6,832 nt of DNA from an uncultured Rivibacter sp. (lineage in GTDB: Bacteria > Pseudomonadota > Gammaproteobacteria > Burkholderiales > Burkholderiaceae). How positions within the stretch are numbered: the stretch's first letter is position 1; the number at the start of each line of letters is the position of its first letter. Where the stretch lies: assembly GCA_946481025.1 (NCBI GenBank), contig CAMLNA010000187.1, positions 1-6,832 of the forward strand, read 5' to 3'. This document shows positions 1 through 6,742 of this stretch, piece after piece. The notes under the pieces are model-generated. The model was not told where the DNA came from. It did no database searches and worked only from the letters and a program-made list of their open reading frames with translations. A program made the position numbers and the translations under genes.

Positions 1-620
1 TCGCTGGCCAGGTAGTCGAGCACGTCGCCGAAGTCGACGTCGGCGCTGTCGCCCAGCGAAATGAAGTGCGAGAAGCCGATGCCGCGCGCGTCGCTCCAGT
101 CGAGCATCGCGGTGGCCAGCGCGCCCGACTGCGACACGAAGGCCAGGCGTCCGGGCCGGGCCGCCAGGTGCGCGAAGCTGGCGTTGAGCCCGACGCCCGG
201 CACCAGCAGCCCCACGCAGTTCGGGCCGAGGATGCGCAGCAGGTGAGGCCGGGCGGCGTCGAGCATGGCCTGCTCGAGCGTCGGCCCGCCGGGCTGCTGC
301 CCGGCCTTGAGGCCGGCCGTGAGCACCACCGCGGCACGTGTGCCCTTGCACCCCAGCTCGGCGACCAGGCCGGGCACCGTGGGCGCCGGCGTGCAGATGA
401 CGGCGAGGTCGGGCGCCTGCGGCAGCTGGCCGACCCCGGCCCAGGCCCGCAGGCCGGCCACGGTGTCGCGCTTCGGGTTCACCGGCCACACGGGCCCGGC
501 GAAGCCGCCTTGCAGCAGGTTGCGCATGACCAGCGCGCCGATGCTGCCGGCCCGGTCGGAGGCGCCGATCACCGCCACCGAGGCGGGCCGGAACAGGGCT
601 TCGAGGTTGCGGACACTCAA
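1..620 (-). CDS. NDP-forming acyl-CoA synthetase, N-terminal part (runs off the left edge)
   Basis: About 206 N-terminal residues are visible. They read as the CoA-binding Rossmann domain of the ADP/NDP-forming acyl-CoA (acetate-CoA) ligase family, which interconverts acyl-CoA and acid with ATP formation or use. Visible marks are the start RNLEALFRPASVAVIGAS (glycine loop around residues 19-21), NPK near 48-50, GPNCVG at 132-137 and SQSGA at 163-167. The phospho-histidine and ATP-grasp regions would lie beyond the window. Many family members in these bacteria also carry a C-terminal GNAT acetyltransferase domain (Pat-like), which cannot be judged here. I chose a TTG start at 620-618: it overlaps the upstream stop as TTGA, has AGGGAG six bases upstream, and gives the usual family N-terminus (M)SVRNL. 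An in-frame ATG at 638 adds six residues but has a poorer ribosome site. It is last of four genes in the visible operon. Family confidence is high; the substrate is unknown. Confidence 0.88.
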   Translation of the reverse strand, partial: MSVRNLEALFRPASVAVIGASDRAGSIGALVMRNLLQGGFAGPVWPVNPKRDTVAGLRAWAGVGQLPQAPDLAVICTPAPTVPGLVAELGCKGTRAAVVLTAGLKAGQQPGGPTLEQAMLDAARPHLLRILGPNCVGLLVPGVGLNASFAHLAARPGRLAFVSQSGALATAMLDWSDARGIGFSHFISLGDSADVDFGDVLDYLAS

Positions 621-1717
621 TGCGGGCTCCCTGGCCATGCGAGTTGTCGATAGCCGCCTTCGCGGTACACCGTGACCACCGTGCCGGGCACGCGGCGCCA
701 GGCGAGCAGCAGGCGCACCAGCTCGGCGCTGTCGCCCACCGGCAGGCGGTTCATGCCGACCACGATGTCGCCGACCTTCAGGCCCAGGCGTTCGGCCAGG
801 CTGCCGGGCGACACCGCCTTGACGAGCGCGCCGCTGCTGTAGTGCCGGCCCGCGGCCAGCGCCAGCTGCGGCGGCACGTCCTCGAAGGCGGCGCCCAGCC
901 GTGGCCGCTGGCGGCCGCCGCCGCTGCGCAGCTCGGCCGCCAGCTGCAGCACGATCTCGATGGGTATGGCAAGCGCCACGCCCGGCGCGCCGATGCCGCC
1001 CACCACGATGCGCGAGTTCATGCCGACGATGGCGCCGGAGGTGTCGAGCAGCGGCCCGCCGGAGTTGCCCGGGTTCAAGGCGAGATCGGCCTGGATGAAC
1101 AGCACGTCGCTGTCTTCGATGAAGTGGCGGCGCGCGCCGCCCACGATGCCGGCGACCACGGTGCGCTCCAAGCCGTAGGGCTCTCCCAGCGCCAGCACCC
1201 AGTCGCCGGGGCTCAGCGACAGCGAGCTGCCGAAACGCGGCACGATGGGCTCGGCCAAAGCAACCTTCAGCAGCGCGATGTCGGCGTCTTCGTCCACGCC
1301 CACCAGCTGGGCTGCCAGCACGCGCTGGTCGGCCAGCTTGACCACGATGGATTGCACGCTGGTGACCACGTGCGCCGCAGTGACCACGTGGCCCTGGTCG
1401 TCCACGAAGAAGCCGGAGCCGATGGAGGCCGGGTCGCTGGTGCCGGGATCGGGCTGGAGCTGTTCGGGCGCCATGCCGATGGCCGGCCGGGAGACCAGGT
1501 CGGCATCGGCCAGGTCGAGCTTCTTGCCGACGCCGTAGATGCCCACCGCGGCATGGACGCCGCGGTTGACCGCCTCGGCGAAGTCGGCCGGGCCGGGCGC
1601 CGCCGCGGAGGCGACGGCTGGTGCCCGCGGAGCGGGCTGCCATGTGGAGCAGCCCGCCAGCATGCAGGCGATGGCGAATGCCAGCCAGGCCCGTGGAGCG
1701 AGCGGCCGCAGGTTCAC
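617..1717 (-). CDS. HtrA/Deg-like S1C serine protease with one PDZ domain, predicted lipoprotein
   Basis: The 366-residue protein is a trypsin-fold protease of the HtrA (DegP/DegS) type, which degrades or cleaves damaged envelope proteins. The N-terminus is a lipoprotein signal: Arg residues, a hydrophobic stretch at 11-21 and the lipobox L20-A21-G22-C23. Serine at +2 suggests outer-membrane sorting. A low-complexity Pro/Ala linker follows. The catalytic triad is complete: His116 in TAAHV, Asp146 in DADIALL and Ser219 in NPGNSGGP. One PDZ domain covers about 273-355 (GALVKAVSPGSLAERLGLKVGDIV). DegP has two PDZ domains; a single one resembles DegS, which is instead held by a transmembrane helix. 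The GTG start at 1717 overlaps the upstream stop as GTGA (4 bases). A longer open frame upstream lies antisense to no known protein and within the upstream gene, so I rejected it. The downstream gene overlaps the stop by 4 bases, indicating coupled translation. Confidence 0.92.
   Translation of the reverse strand: MNLRPLAPRAWLAFAIACMLAGCSTWQPAPRAPAVASAAAPGPADFAEAVNRGVHAAVGIYGVGKKLDLADADLVSRPAIGMAPEQLQPDPGTSDPASIGSGFFVDDQGHVVTAAHVVTSVQSIVVKLADQRVLAAQLVGVDEDADIALLKVALAEPIVPRFGSSLSLSPGDWVLALGEPYGLERTVVAGIVGGARRHFIEDSDVLFIQADLALNPGNSGGPLLDTSGAIVGMNSRIVVGGIGAPGVALAIPIEIVLQLAAELRSGGGRQRPRLGAAFEDVPPQLALAAGRHYSSGALVKAVSPGSLAERLGLKVGDIVVGMNRLPVGDSAELVRLLLAWRRVPGTVVTVYREGGYRQLAWPGSPH
627..632 (-). promoter_or_regulatory. 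Shine-Dalgarno site that decides a TTG start
   Basis: On the minus strand AGGGAG lies six bases before the TTG at 620-618, inside the end of the protease gene. The spacing is ideal for the TTG. The site lies downstream of the alternative ATG at 638 and so cannot serve it. Confidence 0.6.
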
Positions 1718-3111
1718 GACCAGGCCCCGCTGAGCAGGTCCACCCGGTCTCGGAACATCGGCACGCGAGCCGGCCAGCCGAGCTCGTGCTCGATGCGCTG
1801 CCGCAGCGCATCGGCGGCACCCGCCTCGCCATGCGTGACGAACACGCCGCGCGGCGCCCGCGGCGCGGTGCGCAGCCAGCCCATGATCTCGCTCGCATCG
1901 GCATGCGCAGACGCGCCTTCGAGCTGCACCACCTCGGCCCGCACCGGCACGTCGACGCCATGGATGCGCACGCTGCGTGCCCCGGCGGCCAGCGAGGCGC
2001 CGCGTGTGCCGGGCACCTGGTAGCCGGCCAGCACGATGGCGTTGCGGTGGTCGGGTGCGAAGGCCTTGAGGTGGTGCAGCACCCGGCCGCCGGTGGCCAT
2101 GCCGCTGGCCGAGACGATGACCATCGGCCCGCGCCCCGCGCTCAGCCGCTTGGAGTCCTCGACCGTGCGCACGAAGGTCGCGCCGCCGCACATGGCATGG
2201 CACTCCTCGTCGCTGAGCCGGTGCTCGCGCCGGAAGTGCTTGTAGAGCCCGGTGACGTCGATGGCCATCGGACTGTCGAGGTAAACCGGCAGGTGAGGAA
2301 TCGCATCGCGCTGCCGCAGCCGTGCGATGTGGTGCAGCAGGGCCTGCGCACGTGCCACCGCGAAGGCCGGGATCACCACCACGCCACCATGCGCCGCCAC
2401 GCGGCGGATGACGGTGCCGAGGGCGTCCTCCAGGTTGTCGGCCACATGTTCACGGTCGCCGTAGGTGGACTCGGTGACGAGCCAGTCGCAGGCCAGCAGC
2501 GGTTGCGGCGGCCGCATGATGGGGTCGTGCGGCCGCCCGATGTCGCCGCTGAAGGTGATGCTGGTGCCGCCCAGCTCGAAGCGCGCGCTGGCGGCGCCCA
2601 GGATGTGGCCCTGGGGCGCAAGCCGCACCTGCAGGCCGGGGGCCGGCTCGAAGGTCTGGCCGAACGGCACGGTCTCGAAACGCTCGAGGCTCGCCACGGC
2701 GTCCGCCCGGGTGTAGAGCGGCTCGGCAGGCCGGTGCCTCGAGAAGCCGTGCCGGTTGGCAAAGGCCGCGTCTTCTTCCTGCAGGTGGCCGGCGTCGGGC
2801 AGCAGCACCTCGCACAGCGCGCGCGTGGCGGGCGTGCTCCATACCCGGCCATGGAAGCCGTCGCGCACCAGCCGCGGCAGGTAGCCGCTGTGGTCGAGGT
2901 GGGCATGCGTGAGCACGACCGCGTCGATGTGGCGCGCGCCCACGGGCAGCGGTTCCCAGTTGCGCATGCGCAGCGTCTTGTAGCCCTGGAACAGGCCGCA
3001 GTCCACCAGGACGCGGCGTCCCGCCGCCTCGAGGAGGTAGCGCGAGCCGGTCACGGTGCCGGCAGCGCCGAGGAAGGTGAGGTGCGCCGTGGCATCGAGG
3101 GATGTGTTCAT
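1714..3111 (-). CDS. Metallo-beta-lactamase fold hydrolase with beta-CASP and RNA-specificity (RMMBL) domains
   Basis: The 465-residue protein is a full-length member of the CPSF73/TTHA0252-like branch of MBL hydrolases, zinc enzymes that act as ribonucleases in the characterised cases. Zinc motifs are all present: HAHLDH at 69-74, His169 in GHILGAAS, and Asp190 in FSGDIGR. Beta-CASP motif A is probably Glu214 (TESTYGD), motif B His403 (SAHAD) and motif C His427 (THGE). The segment YLDSPMAIDVT at 277-287 and GYQVPGTRG near 363-371 are typical of this group. The ATG at 3111 has AAGGA five bases upstream. It lies 27 bases after the universal stress protein and overlaps the protease gene by 4 bases. 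An RNase role is inferred from family; its RNA targets are unknown. Pairing with a universal stress protein suggests a stress or low-oxygen function. Confidence 0.93.
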   Translation of the reverse strand: MNTSLDATAHLTFLGAAGTVTGSRYLLEAAGRRVLVDCGLFQGYKTLRMRNWEPLPVGARHIDAVVLTHAHLDHSGYLPRLVRDGFHGRVWSTPATRALCEVLLPDAGHLQEEDAAFANRHGFSRHRPAEPLYTRADAVASLERFETVPFGQTFEPAPGLQVRLAPQGHILGAASARFELGGTSITFSGDIGRPHDPIMRPPQPLLACDWLVTESTYGDREHVADNLEDALGTVIRRVAAHGGVVVIPAFAVARAQALLHHIARLRQRDAIPHLPVYLDSPMAIDVTGLYKHFRREHRLSDEECHAMCGGATFVRTVEDSKRLSAGRGPMVIVSASGMATGGRVLHHLKAFAPDHRNAIVLAGYQVPGTRGASLAAGARSVRIHGVDVPVRAEVVQLEGASAHADASEIMGWLRTAPRAPRGVFVTHGEAGAADALRQRIEHELGWPARVPMFRDRVDLLSGAWS

Positions 3112-3138
3112 GCAGGTCCTTGGCCCCTGGGTGGGTCG

Positions 3139-3588
3139 TCAGCGCAGCACCAGCACCGGCAGCTCGGTACGGGCCAGCACGCCCTGGGTCCGCGAACCCT
3201 TGAGGACGCCGTCGAGGCCGGTGCGCGCATGCGTGCTCATCACCACGAGGTCGCAGCCCTCGCGGCGTGCGATCTCGGCAATGGCGTCTTCAATGCGGCT
3301 GGTGCACACGTAGTGGCCGCAAAACGGCACGCCTTGCGCTTGCGCCATGGCCGCGAAGCGCGACATGACCTGGCTGGCGTGCCGCAGCTGCTGGCCGGTG
3401 TGTTCGTGCAGCCTTTCGAGATAGTGCGAAGCCGAATGGCCCGAGCCCAGCGATGCCTCCGGCTCGACGATGAGGCCGGTGACACGGGCTGCCATGGCAT
3501 GGGCGAGCCCCACGCCGCTGCGCATGGCGCTGTCGGAAAACAAGGTGCCGTCCACCGGCACGAGCAGATGGCGATACACGGTCGTCAT
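3139..3588 (-). CDS. Universal stress protein, single UspA domain
   Basis: The 149-residue protein has a single UspA Rossmann-like domain. It opens with YRHLLVPVDGT (Asp13 at the usual nucleotide-binding place) and closes with the nucleotide loop STHARTGLDGVLKGS (118-132) and PVLVLR. The first glycine of the classical loop (HGRTG) is alanine here, while the GS pair at 131-132 is kept, so ATP binding is plausible but not certain. Such proteins bind ATP or AMP and aid survival under stress, often under oxygen-limitation control. The frame stays open upstream to an ATG at 3684, but those 32 extra residues look non-domain and would span the FNR-like site. I chose ATG 3588, which leaves the usual family length and N-terminus. 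No strong Shine-Dalgarno is seen before it. It is first in the leftward operon. Confidence 0.9.
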   Translation of the reverse strand: MTTVYRHLLVPVDGTLFSDSAMRSGVGLAHAMAARVTGLIVEPEASLGSGHSASHYLERLHEHTGQQLRHASQVMSRFAAMAQAQGVPFCGHYVCTSRIEDAIAEIARREGCDLVVMSTHARTGLDGVLKGSRTQGVLARTELPVLVLR

Positions 3589-3599
3589 TCGTCGGGGGT

Positions 3600-3648
3600 T
3601 GCAGGCATCTTGCGTGTGCACCGCACGGGCACGTTTGACGCGCGTCAA
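3600..3648 (-). promoter_or_regulatory. FNR/ANR-type palindrome and candidate class II promoter of the leftward operon
   Basis: Positions 3635-3648 are a perfect 14-bp palindrome, TTGACGCGCGTCAA. It has the TTGAN-N4-NTCAA layout of the FNR/ANR/DNR branch of the CRP superfamily (consensus TTGAT-N4-ATCAA). On the minus strand a weak -10, CAAGAT (3612-3607), would place transcription start near 3600. The palindrome centre (3641.5) is then at -41.5, the standard class II FNR position. The resulting leader is about 12 bases before the universal stress gene. The site and its symmetry are seen; the regulator and start point are inferred. C/G in place of the consensus T/A at the inner arm position leaves room for a related regulator. 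Confidence 0.55.
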
Positions 3649-3678
3649 GGGCGGCTCGCCTGCCGGTTGCGCCGCGGT

Positions 3679-3706
3679 GTTCATGGCCGGTTCATCTGGC
3701 GTTCAT
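3679..3706 (+). repeat. Three perfect GTTCAT direct repeats at 11-bp steps (putative response-regulator boxes)
   Basis: GTTCAT occurs at 3679-3684, 3690-3695 and 3701-3706, each start exactly 11 bp after the previous one. The spacers are not conserved (GGCCG, CTGGC). Direct repeats of one helical turn are how OmpR/PhoB winged-helix dimers bind in tandem. The last copy overlaps the expected -35 position of the kinase promoter, as in activator-dependent promoters of the pho type. The same array stands before the exported-protein gene at 6085-6145. The repeats are seen directly; binding by the adjacent regulator is inferred. Confidence 0.7.
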
Positions 3707-3727
3707 TTGCCCCGGCAGCCCGCCCGC

Positions 3728-3739
3728 TACAGTGCCGCA
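3728..3739 (+). promoter_or_regulatory. Candidate -10 element and leaderless start of the kinase operon
   Basis: TACAGT at 3728-3733 matches the -10 consensus at four of six positions. It is followed after only five bases by the kinase ATG at 3739. Transcription would begin at or within a base or two of that ATG, giving a leaderless mRNA, which agrees with the absence of any Shine-Dalgarno there. No good -35 hexamer exists at the right distance; the GTTCAT repeats occupy that place. Confidence 0.5.
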
Positions 3740-5369
3740 TGTATCGATCGCGCCTGTCTCTTGCCTTCATCGTGCTGGTGGCCCTGGTCTGCGTGCAGGC
3801 CGCTCTCGTCTACTGGGGCGCCGAGCGGGTCAACGGCTACGCCAGCCACAGCCGCCTCACCAGCGACATCCTTTCCGAACTGCTGGAACTGTCGTCCGAC
3901 AAGCAGCGGCTGCGGGTCTGGGCGGCGCAGCAGCTGATGGACGCGGGGGCCGTGCCCGCGACACGCGACCAGGCCCTCGAACGCATGCGCGCGAGTGCCG
4001 CGCGGCTGGCAGGCATGTCGAAGCAGCACCTCGCGTCGTGGCAGCACCTGGCCGCGCGCGGGGGCGGCGAAGTGCCCCAGGAGGTCGAGCAACTGGTGGA
4101 CATCAGCCGCCTGCTGGACGACAACATCGTCGAGCTGCAGGCGCAGCTGGAGCGCCTGCGTCCGCTGGGTGACCATGCGCAGTTCTCGGGGGTGTGGCGG
4201 CAGATCGGCCAGGTGTTCGACACGACCCACGGTCGCGACCTGCGCGAGCTGCTCAACGGCGCGATCGAGCGCCAGCGCAAGGCGGTGCCGGTCGCGCGCG
4301 CGGCGACCGAGCGCGGCCTCGAACAGCTGCGGCTGCAGGCGGTGCTGATCGCGGCGGTCACCTTCGTGGCGGCGGTGGCCTGGGCCCTGCACCTGAACCG
4401 CCGGCTGCAGCGTCCGCTGGACCGCCTGCTCGAGGGCACGCAGGCGCTCCAGGCGGGCGCACTGCACCACCGCATCGCGCTCGGCTCGGGCGATGAGTTC
4501 GACCACGTGGCGAACCACTTCAACGCGATGGCGGCAGAGCTGCAGCAGCATCGGCTCGAGGCCGACGCCGCACGGCGCCGGCTGGAGGACGCGGTGCAGG
4601 CACGCACCCGGGAGCTGCAGGCGGCGCACGAGACGCTGCAGCGCCTCGACGAACGGCGGCGCCAGCTGTTCGCCGACCTGAGCCATGAACTGCGCACGCC
4701 CGCCACCGCGATCCGAGGCGAGGCCGAGATCACGCTGCGCGGCGGCGACAAGCCGGCCACCGAATACCGCCAGGCGCTCGCGCGCATCGTCGGCGGCGTC
4801 AAGCAGCTCACCGGCGTCGTCGACGACCTGCTGCTGGTGGCGCGCGCCGAGGCCGACCAGCTGGTGTTCAACCCGGCCCCGCTGCCGCTGTCGGCGCTTT
4901 TCGCCGATGCGGCCGACCAGGCGGAGGCGCTGGCCTCGCTGCACGGCATGCAGCTCCAGTGCGAGGCGCCTCCCGTGCATCTGGACGTCCATGCCGACGC
5001 GGAGCGGCTGCGGCAGGCATTGGTGATCGTGCTGGACAACGCGATCCGGTATTCGCGCCCCGGCGGGACGGTGGAGCTGGGCTGGCAGCGCAACGGCGAC
5101 CACGAGGTGGCGCTGGTCGTGCGCGACCACGGCATCGGCATCGATCCGCAGGAGCTGCCGCATGTCTTCGAGCGTTTCGTCCGCGGGCGGCGCGCCCGCG
5201 AGCACCGCGCCGACGGCACCGGCATCGGCCTGTCGATCGCGCAGGGCATCGTGCAGGCCCATCGCGGACGCATCCGCATCGACAGCGTCCCCGGGCAAGG
5301 GACGGTGGTGCGCATCGAGCTCCCCTGCCTGGATGCCTCCGCCGACGCCGCGGCGACAATCCGGGCCCC

Positions 5370-5373
<4 letters not shown>
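3739..5373 (+). CDS. Membrane sensor histidine kinase (HAMP, HisKA, HATPase)
   Basis: The 544-residue protein is a complete class I sensor kinase. Helix one spans about 7-26 and helix two about 199-218. The ~170-residue region between them should be periplasmic, looks all-helical with heptad-like Leu spacing, and has no recognised ligand motif. A HAMP domain follows (about 219-272), with an adjoining coiled coil to about 312. The H-box SHELRTP carries the phosphorylated His316. The ATP-binding domain shows the N-box with Asn434 (LDNAIRYS), G1 DHGIGI (463-468), the F-box VFERFVRG and G2 GTGIGLSI (493-500). Nothing essential is missing. It precedes and overlaps the regulator gene by 4 bases (ATGA), so they form one operon. 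Kinase-first order is less common than regulator-first. It is probably under control of the GTTCAT repeats. The stimulus is unknown. Confidence 0.95.
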
Positions 5374-6059
<686 letters not shown>

Positions 6060-6084
6060 GCGGCGCCTGAACGCCATCACGGCC

Positions 6085-6145
6085 GTTCATCCGCTGTTCA
6101 TCCAGCGCTCATTCGCGCTTCATCGATGCGCACGCGCCGGTTCAT
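6085..6145 (+). repeat. Five phased GTTCAT-like repeats at 11-bp steps before the exported-protein gene
   Basis: Copies start at 6085 (GTTCAT), 6096 (GTTCAT), 6107 (GCTCAT) and 6118 (CTTCAT). A fifth perfect GTTCAT starts at 6140, exactly two 11-bp steps after the fourth. The slot at 6129 is degenerate (CGCACG). Orientation toward the downstream gene is the same as in the array before the kinase. No classical -35 is needed if the regulator recruits polymerase. Candidate -10 elements are AAGAAT (6156-6161, in phase with the kinase layout) or GGCAAT (6176-6181, 17 bases after TTGAAG). Neither is strong, so the exact promoter is unsettled. Confidence 0.72.
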
Positions 6146-6152
6146 TCGCGGC

Positions 6153-6199
6153 TTGAAGAATCTGTTTCGCACCGCGGCAATCGCGGTGTCTTTCTTCAA
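6153..6199 (+). other. Nested inverted repeat in the leader or promoter of the exported-protein gene
   Basis: The inner arms CACCGCG (6170-6176) and CGCGGTG (6182-6188) pair perfectly over 7 bp around the loop GCAAT. The outer arms TTGAAGAA (6153-6160) and TTCTTCAA (6192-6199) pair perfectly over 8 bp, separated from the inner stem by unpaired stretches of 9 and 3 bases. The inner stem could be a 5' mRNA hairpin or a dimeric-protein operator. A second TTCTTC at 6214-6219, between the Shine-Dalgarno and the ATG, could compete for GAAGAA. Whether the outer left arm is transcribed depends on the true start site. Confidence 0.4.
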
Positions 6200-6205
6200 C
6201 ACCTC

Positions 6206-6212
6206 GAGAGGA
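6206..6212 (+). promoter_or_regulatory. Shine-Dalgarno site of the exported-protein gene
   Basis: GAGAGGA ends eight bases before the ATG at 6221. It is the strongest ribosome site in the window and contrasts with the kinase gene, which has none. Confidence 0.7.
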
Positions 6213-6220
6213 CTTCTTCG

Positions 6221-6706
6221 ATGAACCATCGCAACGCCCGACGTGCCCTTCTTTGTGCAGCCGCAGCCACCGTCGGTTTCTCGGCCCTGCCGGCCTTCGC
6301 CCAGGGCACGGCGAGCTGTGCCGCCGCCGACGAGCGCCAGGTCGCCGCGCTGTTCGACCGCTGGAACGCGTCGCTTGCCACCCTGGACCCGGACAAGGTG
6401 ACGGCCAACTACGCATCGGACGCGGTGCTGCTGCCCACGGTCTCGAACCAGCCGCGCACCAACCCGGCCGAGATCCGCGACTACTTCGTCAAGTTCCTGA
6501 AGAACGGCCCGCAGGGCCGCATCGACAAGCGCACGATCAAGATCGGCTGCAACCTCGCGCAAGACGTCGGCATCTACACCTTCCGCTTCAAGGACGGCCA
6601 GTCGGTGCAGGCGCGCTACACCTACGTGTACGAATGGGCCAACGGCCAGTGGCTCATCGCGCACCACCACTCGTCGGCCATGCCTGAAGCGACACGGGGC
6701 AAGTAA
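6221..6706 (+). CDS. Exported SnoaL/DUF4440-like (SgcJ/EcaC, CaMKII association-domain-like) protein
   Basis: The 161-residue protein begins with a Sec signal peptide: basic NHRNARR, a hydrophobic core at about 9-21 and cleavage after ALPAFA (residue 27, before Q28). The mature ~134 residues have the pattern of the NTF2/SnoaL-like cone fold: helix VAALFDRWNASLATLDPDKV, strand NYASDAVLLPT, helix AEIRDYFVKFL, and closing strands with YTYVYEWANGQWLIAHHHSSAMPE. The ending WLIAHHHSS resembles the CaMKII association-domain branch often annotated as SgcJ/EcaC. Such folds bind small ligands or oligomerise; no catalytic activity can be assigned. Cys33 and Cys110 could form a disulfide in the periplasm. 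It stands alone behind its own leader with the GTTCAT array, so it is a probable output of the adjacent two-component system. It could equally be a periplasmic ligand-binding accessory to the kinase, which is inference only. Confidence 0.85.
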   Translation: MNHRNARRALLCAAAATVGFSALPAFAQGTASCAAADERQVAALFDRWNASLATLDPDKVTANYASDAVLLPTVSNQPRTNPAEIRDYFVKFLKNGPQGRIDKRTIKIGCNLAQDVGIYTFRFKDGQSVQARYTYVYEWANGQWLIAHHHSSAMPEATRGK

Positions 6707-6715
6707 GGCAGAAGC

Positions 6716-6735
6716 GTCCGGCCGGTCGGCCGGAC
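6716..6735. terminator. Perfect 8-bp hairpin after the exported-protein gene
   Basis: GTCCGGCC (6716-6723) and GGCCGGAC (6728-6735) pair perfectly around a 4-base loop, ten bases after the stop codon. No T-run follows on the plus strand (AAATGAAAAC), so it is not a textbook terminator in that direction. It may protect the mRNA 3' end or act together with the next hairpin. Confidence 0.4.
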
Positions 6736-6742
6736 AAATGAA

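Noticed and set aside
749..1022. Isolated GTTCAT words inside the protease gene
   Set aside because: Single copies in coding sequence with no 11-bp partner; chance occurrences.
1718..2203. N-terminal extension of the protease to an upstream ATG
   Set aside because: The extra residues are a shifted reading of the hydrolase gene. The lipoprotein signal begins exactly at the GTG at 1717.
3589..3684. A 32-residue N-terminal extension of the universal stress protein from ATG 3684
   Set aside because: It is outside the domain, would cover the FNR-like site and candidate promoter, and its ATG lies within a GTTCAT repeat.
1621..3738. A very long plus-strand open frame leading into the kinase
   Set aside because: It lies antisense to the hydrolase and universal stress genes and has no domain-like sequence before residue MYRSR. 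In GC-rich DNA such open antisense frames are expected. The kinase starts at 3739.
6068..6089. Imperfect hairpin (TGAACG with CGTTCA) after the regulator gene as a terminator
   Set aside because: The stem has a bulge, no T-run follows, and its right arm is simply the first GTTCAT box.
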